From assembly GCA_937896665.1 (NCBI GenBank), contig CALBNS010000041.1, forward strand, positions 1 through 18,938: a DNA stretch of 18,938 nucleotides, written 5' to 3'. The notes beneath the pieces are model-generated. The model had not been told where the DNA came from and did not search any database. It worked only from the letters and a program-made list of their open reading frames with translations. Source of the stretch: an uncultured Clostridia bacterium. Lineage in GTDB: Bacteria; Bacillota; Clostridia; Lachnospirales; Lachnospiraceae. Numbering within the stretch: position 1 is the stretch's first letter; the number at the start of each line of letters is the position of its first letter. Positions 5,500 to 13,231 of the stretch are shown here, one piece after another. Position numbers and translations under genes: made by a program.

Positions 5500-7296
5500 A
5501 TGGCTGATTTTATGATCCGATTTTTAATCTGCAACCTACTGCTCTGCGGCATCATTGGTATTTTTTTGCTTATGAAACATATTTTGAAAAACAGTTTATC
5601 CAGCCGAATGCAGTACAACTTATGGTTTCTGCTACTTGGACTTTTGGCGGTTCCCTTTTTACCATTCCACTTTTTCAAATTATCAGAAATGTTTGTATGG
5701 TTTAAAAGCCTGGACCTTGTTCCTACTGCCAAAACAGAAACTACAGTAGGTCAAACATTCCATACTAATATTGCCGACACCCAAAACTGGATGGATGATT
5801 TCACCCTTTCTGTAAACAGAGAAACGCAGTCTATCATTGGCTATCTGTTATTTGCACTTTGGATATCAGGTATCATTGCCATGCTGATACTAGTAATCCG
5901 GTCTACCCTACGTCTGCACATTTTAAAGAAATCTGCGTTGCCACTTCAAAGTCAAAAGGTTAAACGACTATATCAACGGTGCTTAAATGACACAGGTATT
6001 ACCAAAAATGTTCCTATATACAGCACTGCTTATCTCAAATCGCCTGTTATTGTTGGATTTTTGAAACCGTGCATCTATCTTCCCATTCATCTTATAGCAG
6101 ATGATAATGAGACAGATATCCGATATATGCTGTTACATGAACTACAACACTATAAACATAAAGACGGAATTGCAAATTATTTGATGAACCTTGCCGGAAT
6201 CATTTACTGGTTTAATCCTCTTGTCTGGTATGCGCTGAAAGAAATGCGTAGTGACCGGGAAATTGCCTGTGATACTTCTGTTTTAAAGCTGTTAGAATTC
6301 GAAGATTATGTAGCTTATGGAAATACACTGATTAACTTTGCCGAAAAGATTTCTCTGACTCCCTTTCCTTTTGCTTCAGGAATCAGCGGAAATATGAAAC
6401 AGATGAAACGAAGAATTCTGAACATTGCATCTTATGAAAGGCCGAACTTCCAGAAAAAGCTAAAAAGTATTGCTGCTTTTCTTCTGATATCCATTCTGAT
6501 TCTCGGACTTACACCATTTGTTTCTACTTATGCTGCAGATGAAAATCACTATCATTGGAACACTTTCTCAAAGAATTGTTCGGAAATAGACTTTAAAAAT
6601 TATTTTGGAGAATATGAAGGCAGTTTTGTATTATATGATTTGAAAAAAGATACTTGGAAAATACATGATATAAAGCGTGCCACTTTACGTGTTGCACCAA
6701 ACTCTACCTACAAGATATACAACGCTTTGTTCGGATTGGAAAAAGACATCATCACTCCTGAAAATTCTTTCATCAAATGGAATGGAACCACTTATCCCTT
6801 TGAAGCATGGAACAAAGACCAGATATTATCGTCAGCTATGAGTGCCTCCGTCAACTGGTATTTTGAATACATTGATAAACAACTTGGAGAGACTCCCGTT
6901 CAAGAATATCTTCACAAAATCGGATACGGAAACGAAGATTTCAGCGGTAATTTTTCTTCCTACTGGATGGAATCCTCCTTGAAAATTTCTCCGATAGAAC
7001 AGGTAGAACTTTTAACCCGATTGCAGACTCAGAACTTAGGATTTACACCGGAAAATGTGAATGCAGTAAAAGACGCTATCCATATCTCATCCTCTTCTTT
7101 TGGGGACTTCTACGGAAAAACCGGAACAGGTCGAGTGAACGGGCAGGATATCAACGGCTGGTTTATCGGTTTCGTAGAAAATAGAGATAATACCTACTTT
7201 TTTGCTACCAATATCCAAAATGAACAACATGCTACTGGTAGTGTAGCAGCTGATATCACTTTATCTATTCTGTCTGATCTGAACATATGGAAATAA
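5500..7296 (+). CDS. blaR1: BlaR1/MecR1-type beta-lactam sensor with M56 metalloprotease
   Basis: A complete 598-residue transmembrane sensor. Membrane segments lie near 5-25, 40-58, 112-134 and 322-345. The cytoplasmic M56 protease domain carries the zinc motif HELQH at 213-217 and the downstream SDREIACD block at 251-258. Arg304-Arg305 lies where autocleavage is expected by analogy with Staphylococcus aureus. The extracellular domain (about 350-598) is of the class D penicillin-binding fold with STYK (402-405, acylated Ser402), SVN (450-452) and KTGTG (540-544). All three active-site motifs are intact, so it should bind beta-lactams covalently. The domain order is that of a sensor, not a free beta-lactamase. 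No beta-lactamase gene follows; the next genes are on the other strand. Confidence 0.95.
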   Translation: MADFMIRFLICNLLLCGIIGIFLLMKHILKNSLSSRMQYNLWFLLLGLLAVPFLPFHFFKLSEMFVWFKSLDLVPTAKTETTVGQTFHTNIADTQNWMDDFTLSVNRETQSIIGYLLFALWISGIIAMLILVIRSTLRLHILKKSALPLQSQKVKRLYQRCLNDTGITKNVPIYSTAYLKSPVIVGFLKPCIYLPIHLIADDNETDIRYMLLHELQHYKHKDGIANYLMNLAGIIYWFNPLVWYALKEMRSDREIACDTSVLKLLEFEDYVAYGNTLINFAEKISLTPFPFASGISGNMKQMKRRILNIASYERPNFQKKLKSIAAFLLISILILGLTPFVSTYAADENHYHWNTFSKNCSEIDFKNYFGEYEGSFVLYDLKKDTWKIHDIKRATLRVAPNSTYKIYNALFGLEKDIITPENSFIKWNGTTYPFEAWNKDQILSSAMSASVNWYFEYIDKQLGETPVQEYLHKIGYGNEDFSGNFSSYWMESSLKISPIEQVELLTRLQTQNLGFTPENVNAVKDAIHISSSSFGDFYGKTGTGRVNGQDINGWFIGFVENRDNTYFFATNIQNEQHATGSVAADITLSILSDLNIWK

Positions 7297-7304
7297 TCAA
7301 AACA

Positions 7305-7335
7305 GAGAACCTTAGCAAAAAGCGCTAGGGTTCTC
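7305..7335. terminator. bidirectional terminator between blaR1 and the surface operon
   Basis: GAGAACCTTAGC (7305-7316) pairs with GCTAGGGTTCTC (7324-7335) over 12 base pairs with one G-T wobble and a 7-base loop. It lies between two convergent stop codons. A pyrimidine-rich tail (CTTCTCTATT) follows on the + strand and TGTTTTG follows on the - strand. Confidence 0.8.
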
Positions 7336-7375
7336 CTTCTCTATTCATCCCAAATCAAGAGATCGCTTTTTAAAT

Positions 7376-8836
7376 TTACCAGGAAGTCTGTTGTAAGTCC
7401 TCTACCTCTTTTGATTCATAATCATACTGGTACATATCTAAAATTTCAGCATCCATCATACTCCATGATCCATCTGTACTTTTTATATTTTTATAATACA
7501 CATATTGTGCCTTTGTTCCTTCTTGATTATCATGATCATACATTAGATATCTAATCTGCGTTTCATCCTCGTAAGTAACGATATAGCTATAACCTTTTGC
7601 ATTATAATCTTTTCTATATTCTGAATCAGTTTCCCTTATATAGGTTTGATATATTTTCAGATAACCTTCATCTATTTTCTTGATTTTTTCTAAATCCTGT
7701 TGACTTTCGGTTGTCATATCATTTTGACCTGATTCATTTTTATCGTCATCTTGATGTTCTGATTTCTTCTCCCACCCCCCATAATTTTCAGCTATATATT
7801 TATCTATATATTCCTGTTGTGTAATTGAAGCATCTATATCTTCTATTCCGTCTGCATTTCTCAAAAACTGAAGAACCAGAATATTTTCTTTCTTATACAA
7901 TCTATACGATGGTTTATCTAACCACACAGGAGTTTTTACTATCACAGTTCCATTACTATTATAATGTTCTGAATCGTCATTTAACATGGTCACAAATATC
8001 CCCAATGCCATTGCTAGCACTACAATTATTCCGACTACCCATAAAAGAATTCTTTTCAATAAAGATTTCTTTTTGTTCTTTTTTATTATCCTAGACAAAA
8101 CACACGTCCATATAACATTTAAACATAGCAGAATTAAAAGCAGTATGATAGGAACTGTTCTTATAAACCATAAACGAAAAATTTCTCCATTTGATAAAGG
8201 ATATCCTATTTTAATTCCAGTATATACCACTGAAACGATAATGATAATCATTGTAGCTGCCACTAGAGCCTTTATTTTAAAAGACATTTTATTTTCCGTT
8301 TCTAACGGTTCTGTCTCTATATCTTGAATAAAACTTCTGAGCATTATTAGTTCGCTTTCAGATAGAACCGTTTTATTGATCAATATAACTTTATTGTCTT
8401 TACGAACCAAATAAATATGATTTTCAAGCTCTCCCTTACTGACAAATGAATTCCAATCATTATGTGTAGCTCCAGTCTCTGTGACTATATCCACACCTTC
8501 TTTTGAAAACACATATTTTCGCTTACTATTCATTTTCTGTTTTTCTTTATTTATGATTGCTCTCATAAATACTTTTTGTAATTTTTCTACACTTAAACCT
8601 AATGCAGCAAATCCAATACTTAACAATAAAAATATCCATGCAAATGATATATGAAACAAGTATGAATAAAATGCTAAAGAAAAGATATAAAAAGCACTCA
8701 CCAAATTTGTACCTTTGATTACTCTATTAGTCTTTATAGTTTTTAATGAACTAAGATGCGTTAAAATATTGTTTGCTTCTTCGTCTATATTTAAGCGATA
8801 TATAATTTTCTGATCCTGAAATTCTTCAACTACCAT
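7376..8836 (-). CDS. five-helix membrane protein with YcxB-like domain
   Basis: Last gene of the four-gene operon, 486 residues. Hydrophobic segments lie near 44-60, 63-82, 187-207, 225-247 and 262-284. Between helices 2 and 3, about 102-172, is a YcxB-like domain (YVFSKEGVDIVTETG, then an ILINKTVLSESELIMLRSFI end). The strongly basic loop KKNKKK before helix 5 places that loop inside, which puts the N-terminus and YcxB-like domain in the cytoplasm and the last 200 residues outside. That outer part is acidic, with a low-complexity stretch (about 345-380), and was not recognised. The ATG overlaps the preceding stop by 11 bases, with GGGAG 9 bases upstream. The role is unknown; the topology would let it link the exported partner proteins with the cytoplasm. 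Confidence 0.75.
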   Translation of the reverse strand: MVVEEFQDQKIIYRLNIDEEANNILTHLSSLKTIKTNRVIKGTNLVSAFYIFSLAFYSYLFHISFAWIFLLLSIGFAALGLSVEKLQKVFMRAIINKEKQKMNSKRKYVFSKEGVDIVTETGATHNDWNSFVSKGELENHIYLVRKDNKVILINKTVLSESELIMLRSFIQDIETEPLETENKMSFKIKALVAATMIIIIVSVVYTGIKIGYPLSNGEIFRLWFIRTVPIILLLILLCLNVIWTCVLSRIIKKNKKKSLLKRILLWVVGIIVVLAMALGIFVTMLNDDSEHYNSNGTVIVKTPVWLDKPSYRLYKKENILVLQFLRNADGIEDIDASITQQEYIDKYIAENYGGWEKKSEHQDDDKNESGQNDMTTESQQDLEKIKKIDEGYLKIYQTYIRETDSEYRKDYNAKGYSYIVTYEDETQIRYLMYDHDNQEGTKAQYVYYKNIKSTDGSWSMMDAEILDMYQYDYESKEVEDLQQTSW

Positions 8837-10091
8837 TCTTGATTTCTCCCTTCACACGATACTGATATTTTGGGACATTGTTTCTATCCTCTTTCCGGAT
8901 TTCATTCCCTAAATATTGAAAACTCCCATCTTCTTTGAATTTCACTGTTAAATCATGCGTAATAAGAGCATCATCACAGATAACCATGTCACATACTGCA
9001 TTCACCGTTAATGTAACCGTACTATCAGGACTTTCTCTTACTTCCACCACCTCTGGCACAGAAGTTCCAAAAAAGTTCGGATCATAATTGCCACACCCTA
9101 ATGGTGCCCATGTATACCTGTTTGTTTTTTCATCAAATTCTGCATACTGCTGCAAGTTTTCTACAGATACGGGAAGATACTCCATGATCAAACTTTCAAA
9201 CTCCTCTTTTGGAATCCCCTTCAGATATTTTTCTGTCGGAAATCTCTCCCCGAATTTCATTCTATACAAGTATTCATACAATCCATTATAATCTAACACG
9301 TCTAAATTGTCCAAATTCCAATTAGAACATAACAGATTATTTCCCTGATACCCGATACTCTGAACACATAATTTTGACATCTCTCTCTGTTCTTCTGTTC
9401 TTGGTTTTACCCTGATCATCTGACTTCCATCCATGATTTCTGTAACTTCTGGCGGTTCCGGTACACATAATTCATAACAAAACCATCCATTATCTGTATA
9501 TTTCCATTCTTTGATTCGGGTATAACTCATATATGCAATTCCTGGCTTATCACCTTCCGTCCAAACTCCACTTGTACTGACTACATACATATCTGTACCA
9601 TCATAATTAAATTTCATCCTGCCGATTCCACCATCTTGATGTACATCATAGATAATCACCGAACCACTTTTTCCTTTTTCACAATCGATAAGAAATCGAT
9701 CTGCCTTTTCATAGTTCTCCATATCAGAATAGGGTACGGTTACCGAAACTGGACTGCCTGTCTCCATCATAGCCTTTTGCATTTCAAGCATCGTCTCATC
9801 CTGTAGAACAGCATTCGATGCCGTTCCCTTATCTGCTGACTGATAGATATCCTGTATCTTTTTCATCATCTCTTTACATTCTGTAGCTACCTCCTCCTGT
9901 TCCGTTGCTTCTAAGGGCAGATCATACCCTTTCTCCCATTGTTCTCTTGCCTCTTGGTTTATATCTTTTATTTCTTTGGTATTCCCTGCAATCCTATTTT
10001 CTGATTCTGATTTTCTTTTCTCACAGCCACATAACAAACACCCGGCTATCAATACCATCATTAGAAATTCATATCCTTTTCCGAATTTCAT
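8826..10091 (-). CDS. surface lipoprotein, paralogue 3 of the BlaI-type operon
   Basis: A 421-residue predicted lipoprotein. The ATG at 10091 is chosen because GGAAGGA precedes it and it gives a proper signal peptide with two candidate lipid-attachment cysteines, IAGC18 and LLCGC23; longer in-frame extensions run into the upstream gene. The body is homologous to the two upstream genes, with shared blocks RVKPRTEEQRE, IGYQGNNLLCSNW, a C-terminal TVTLTVNAV segment and DGSFQYLGNEI. No enzyme motif was seen. It begins 4 bases after the preceding stop and overlaps the following gene. The Asn-Trp and Tyr-Gly-Asn-rich pattern may match an uncharacterised DUF of Lachnospiraceae (possibly DUF6070, from memory only). 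Confidence 0.75.
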   Translation of the reverse strand: MKFGKGYEFLMMVLIAGCLLCGCEKRKSESENRIAGNTKEIKDINQEAREQWEKGYDLPLEATEQEEVATECKEMMKKIQDIYQSADKGTASNAVLQDETMLEMQKAMMETGSPVSVTVPYSDMENYEKADRFLIDCEKGKSGSVIIYDVHQDGGIGRMKFNYDGTDMYVVSTSGVWTEGDKPGIAYMSYTRIKEWKYTDNGWFCYELCVPEPPEVTEIMDGSQMIRVKPRTEEQREMSKLCVQSIGYQGNNLLCSNWNLDNLDVLDYNGLYEYLYRMKFGERFPTEKYLKGIPKEEFESLIMEYLPVSVENLQQYAEFDEKTNRYTWAPLGCGNYDPNFFGTSVPEVVEVRESPDSTVTLTVNAVCDMVICDDALITHDLTVKFKEDGSFQYLGNEIRKEDRNNVPKYQYRVKGEIKNGS

Positions 10092-10095
10092 CTCA

Positions 10096-11376
10096 TCATC
10101 CTTCCATTTTTGCAATTGGTGGCAACTCCAGTTCCTTTTCTTCAACGAAATTAGAAAGATAGCGAAAACTGCCATCCTCGAAAGGCTGAACAACAATTAC
10201 ATTTTGAAAAGCAAAATCTGAATTATAATCTGCCCACACACCATCAACAATCAATGTAATTGTCCCATCCTCATTATATCTATAATCAACGACTTCTCCA
10301 AAAGGCGGATATGGACTGGCACAGATCATTTCATATGTATAAGTATTACTGCTCGCATCATACCCACAATGTTCTCTCAACTGTTCCACAGATACCGGGA
10401 AATAAGTCGTCATGATTTTTTCATATTCTTCCGCCGGAATCTGCCCATTTCCCACTTTCAAGTTTTCACCGGTAGCAATCCGATAAATATCCTCATACAT
10501 ACATGGCATCAGAATATCTTCTGCATTACTGCTGTCCCAATTCGTAACAAGAAGATTATAATTCACATAACTTAATCCAGATAGATACTTTCTTGTCAAC
10601 TCCCTACATTCCTCTGATAATGGTTTGACTCTCCAATACTGCCTTAAACTTGCATGTGCAATCACATTCTTATACGCATAAATAAAATAACCCTTCTCTG
10701 TTAATTTCATTTCTGCCACATCACTAACCGAAGTACCCTCTATCTCAGGATTACCGCCTTCCTTCCATTGTATCCCTATATAATAAGTCTGCAATCTTTC
10801 TTCCCGGTAAATAAAAGTAACTGCCCCTATCATTCCATCTCTGTACACATCATATATCGTGATCATTGAATCTTGGCCATTTTGATAATCCGTATAAAAT
10901 CTTTCCAATTCCTGATAATTTTGCATATTCGCATTTTCAACTGTGGCCACAAATCCTGCATTTCCTAATTGTTCTACCACTTTTTTTCTTTGTTCATCGG
11001 GAAACTGTATCCCCCCAATAACATTTTTTTGTTCTCCCGGAATGATCGTTTCTTTATAAATATTGCTTACCAAAGTAACTGCTGACAATACATTTTTCTG
11101 TAACTCTCCTTTTTCTTCATCAGAAATAAGACATTCTTCTGCTTGTGGAATTACCCAATAAGGTGATTCTGTGATAGATGAATCTACAACATCATTTTCT
11201 CTCTCACTTTCTTTTTCTCTAATGTTCTCTATCTCAATAGACGGTTCCCATACTTCTTCTGCTTGAAATTCTTGTTTTTTTCTCTGTTCGATTATAATGA
11301 TACCAGCACTTATTACGAATATCATAATTAAAATTACAATTCCGTATTTCCTAAATAACCATTTAATATCTTCCAT
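10096..11376 (-). CDS. single-pass membrane-anchored paralogue 2 of the BlaI-type operon
   Basis: A 426-residue protein with a short cytoplasmic N-terminus (MEDIKWLFRKYG), one membrane segment at about 12-29 without a lipobox cysteine, and a large outside domain. The start is the ATG within TAATG, sharing bases with the stop of the preceding gene and preceded by GGAGG at 6 bases; the upstream in-frame GTG at 11403 is less likely. Shared blocks with its neighbours are RVKPLSEECRELTRKY, LSYVNYNLLVTNWD, FPVSVEQLREHCGYD, DGTITLIVDGVW and DGSFRYLSNF. It is therefore a paralogue with a different anchor. No catalytic signature was seen. The function is unknown, and tight coupling suggests a fixed stoichiometry with its neighbours. 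Confidence 0.75.
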   Translation of the reverse strand: MEDIKWLFRKYGIVILIMIFVISAGIIIIEQRKKQEFQAEEVWEPSIEIENIREKESERENDVVDSSITESPYWVIPQAEECLISDEEKGELQKNVLSAVTLVSNIYKETIIPGEQKNVIGGIQFPDEQRKKVVEQLGNAGFVATVENANMQNYQELERFYTDYQNGQDSMITIYDVYRDGMIGAVTFIYREERLQTYYIGIQWKEGGNPEIEGTSVSDVAEMKLTEKGYFIYAYKNVIAHASLRQYWRVKPLSEECRELTRKYLSGLSYVNYNLLVTNWDSSNAEDILMPCMYEDIYRIATGENLKVGNGQIPAEEYEKIMTTYFPVSVEQLREHCGYDASSNTYTYEMICASPYPPFGEVVDYRYNEDGTITLIVDGVWADYNSDFAFQNVIVVQPFEDGSFRYLSNFVEEKELELPPIAKMEG

Positions 11377-12623
11377 TAATTGCCTCCATATAGTTCTTCC
11401 CACTCAGTCCTTGTCAATCGTGGTGTATGCCATGCAATATCCTGATCACTGATCGGTTCAATGATATGGTTTCCCACATATTGCACGGTACCATTTTCTG
11501 TATTTCTTACAGTCACTTCATGTACATATGCTTTAGATAAATCTCTGTATGGAAAAACAGCTTGTACCTTTAAAGTCAACGTACCGTCTGAATTCTCTTT
11601 ATATCCTACAACTTCTGGATACGGATATTCCGGGTATTCTACTTCTTCAAGTCCTCTTGGTTTATATTCATAAACTTGTTTTTCTGGATAATAAACTGTT
11701 TTTGATTGCAAAGCTTCGCTTGTAATATTGAATTTACTCATGATAATCTCTTCAAAGGTATCCTTAGAAATCAAATATACCCCACATGTTCCCAACCCGT
11801 TTCCTGAAGATAAATCAACATCGTACATATGGTCTTCCCGACGAAAGATATCAAACACATCATAGAAATCCAATTCTCCAAAATCTTCTTCATTCCAATT
11901 TGTAAGGAACATATTATTACATTCATAGCCTATCGAAAGTATATATTTGCGATTGAGTTCCCTGTATGTTTCATCTAATGGCTGCACTCGATAGGCAGTG
12001 TGTTCCATAATCTTATCTCTCGTCACTTCGTAATGTCCCTCAAAAGCCAGCCAACCAGAAAACATAAGATACCCGTCTCCCGTATAGTTCCAGGATTCTG
12101 CTCGATACATGTCCTCCGATGATAAGTTAATCGTACCATTTTCATAGACATAATATCTTCTAAGAATAATTATCTCTCCATCATTAGTATCCATAACACG
12201 AATGATATAATTCCCTTTTCGTACAACTTCTGCAATTGTGATTCGTCCGTTTTCTTTTATTTTTACGTCTTCACAAAACTGTATCATCTTCTCATGTTCT
12301 GTCATATTAATTTGATTTTCACTATCGATAGCTATATATCCATTCCCACCCAGAGTATTTATAAGTTCACGATTCGCTTCCAATTCATCCAAATCATCTG
12401 ATTTGTTATAAGATTCAAGACAAATGTATATTATGTCATCAATTTCTTTTTCTTCTTCCTGTGTTAAAGTGATTAATTGCTCATCAATCATTTGTACTTT
12501 CTGTTTGTTTACAGTCTCATCTTGTTTTTCTTCACGATGGCATCCTACCACCGTAGTTGCTAATATAATCGTGATTGTAAAGCAAATATACTTTCTTATA
12601 TTTCCTATTTTCAGCTTCTTCAT
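11376..12623 (-). CDS. surface lipoprotein, paralogue 1, first gene of the BlaI-type operon
   Basis: A 415-residue predicted lipoprotein: a basic start MKKLKIGNIRK, hydrophobic core and lipobox VVGC28. GGAGGG lies 4 bases before the ATG. The mature part carries the paralogue blocks TAYRVQPLDETYRELNRKY, IGYECNNMFLTNWNEED, then a segment DGTLTLKVQAVFP and GTVQYVGNHI near the end. It shares these with the next two genes at clearly diverged but alignable level, so the three arose by duplication. It is transcribed from a promoter carrying two BlaI-type operators and leads the transcript. Its stop overlaps the next start in TAATG. The family has no function known to me. Confidence 0.78.
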   Translation of the reverse strand: MKKLKIGNIRKYICFTITIILATTVVGCHREEKQDETVNKQKVQMIDEQLITLTQEEEKEIDDIIYICLESYNKSDDLDELEANRELINTLGGNGYIAIDSENQINMTEHEKMIQFCEDVKIKENGRITIAEVVRKGNYIIRVMDTNDGEIIILRRYYVYENGTINLSSEDMYRAESWNYTGDGYLMFSGWLAFEGHYEVTRDKIMEHTAYRVQPLDETYRELNRKYILSIGYECNNMFLTNWNEEDFGELDFYDVFDIFRREDHMYDVDLSSGNGLGTCGVYLISKDTFEEIIMSKFNITSEALQSKTVYYPEKQVYEYKPRGLEEVEYPEYPYPEVVGYKENSDGTLTLKVQAVFPYRDLSKAYVHEVTVRNTENGTVQYVGNHIIEPISDQDIAWHTPRLTRTEWEELYGGN

Positions 12624-12638
12624 ATTTTCCCTCCATAA

Positions 12639-12652
12639 ATCTTACATATGTA
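12639..12652 (-). promoter_or_regulatory. BlaI-type operator 2 in the leader of the surface operon
   Basis: On the minus strand the sequence is TACATATGTAAGAT. Its first ten bases (12643-12652) are a perfect TACAnnTGTA palindrome, the consensus for BlaI/CopY-type repressors. It sits roughly 12-21 bases after the predicted transcription start and ahead of the GGAGGG ribosome site. Confidence 0.7.
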
Positions 12653-12670
12653 GTTTTTCTTATTTCCTAA

Positions 12671-12688
12671 ATATTACACCCGTAAGAT
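12671..12688 (+). promoter_or_regulatory. BlaI-type operator 1 overlapping the surface-operon promoter
   Basis: ATATTACACCCGTAAGAT is 16 of 18 bases identical to the sequence at the blaI start site (5079-5096). The TTAC/GTAA dyad at 12674-12685 covers the -10 box and part of the spacer, so a bound repressor would block RNA polymerase. Together with operator 2 it gives a two-site arrangement. Confidence 0.72.
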
Positions 12689-12699
12689 ATGTGAGTCAA
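12671..12699 (-). promoter_or_regulatory. promoter of the surface operon
   Basis: On the minus strand TTGACT (12694-12699) and TAATAT (12671-12676) are spaced by exactly 17 bases. The -35 box differs from consensus at one base and the -10 box matches at four. It is the only good promoter seen between the upstream terminator and the first gene. Confidence 0.72.
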
Positions 12700-12821
12700 T
12701 CATTTTTATAAGAATAACACTTTAACCTTTAACACTTTACTCTATAGCTCGTTCCCTCTGGTACAAATTTTACTATATTTATTGTCGTTTCAAAAACATA
12801 TTCCCCAACTACTTTCTTACT

Positions 12822-12862
12822 AAAAAAAGCCTAGAAGAGACATTTTCTCTTCTAAGCCTTTA
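12822..12862 (-). terminator. strong intrinsic terminator ending the conjugation operon
   Basis: Read on the minus strand, AAGGCTTAGAAGAGA pairs with TCTCTTCTAGGCTTT around a short AAAATG-type loop and is followed by seven T residues. It lies about 75 bases after the stop of the last transfer-operon gene and isolates that operon from the surface operon downstream. The bases between it and the surface promoter (12700-12821) show nothing else. Confidence 0.88.
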
Positions 12863-12935
12863 TACTTTATCACAGAATTCTTTTTGCTTTCATTTTTTCT
12901 CATGGTCACGAGGCATTTTTCGCTTAAATCGTATC

Positions 12936-13226
12936 TTATGAACTATCCGACTTCTCTTCACGTGCTATTTGAATTGTTTCTAATGCTTTCTGAATTCGTT
13001 CCTTTGCATAAGGAGGTCTTAAATTCAATGATAACCGTCCCTTTTGGATTATATAGGTTTCACTTCCTTCTTTTGTTGAGTTACTTAGATAGCAGCATTC
13101 CGGATATCTCTCTGCAAAATTCTTTAGTCGTTTCTGTAATCCCTGATTAAATGTATAGACACTATAATATCGATCTTCTTCATTTGTCAGGATAATCGTT
13201 TCTTTTTCATACTTTGACAGTTTCAT
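12936..13226 (-). CDS. small conserved ICE protein, function unknown
   Basis: A 96-residue protein beginning MKLSKYEKETIILTNEEDRYYSVYTFNQGLQKRLKNFAERYPE, a pattern I recognise from small proteins near the end of Tn1549/CTn-type transfer modules. A basic centre and an end with RPPYAKERIQKALETIQIAREE follow. It has no signal peptide or membrane segment. It starts 5 bases after the YodL/DUF4316 gene, with a GGAGGAG-rich leader, and is the last gene of the operon before the terminator. Homologues are sometimes given meaningless product names; no biochemical role is known to me. Confidence 0.72.
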   Translation of the reverse strand: MKLSKYEKETIILTNEEDRYYSVYTFNQGLQKRLKNFAERYPECCYLSNSTKEGSETYIIQKGRLSLNLRPPYAKERIQKALETIQIAREEKSDSS

Positions 13227-13231
13227 AGCAT

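Noticed and set aside
6540..7296. Class D beta-lactamase domain read as a resistance enzyme
   Set aside because: STYK, SVN and KTG lie in one frame with the M56 protease and membrane helices; this is the BlaR1 sensor domain, not a free enzyme.
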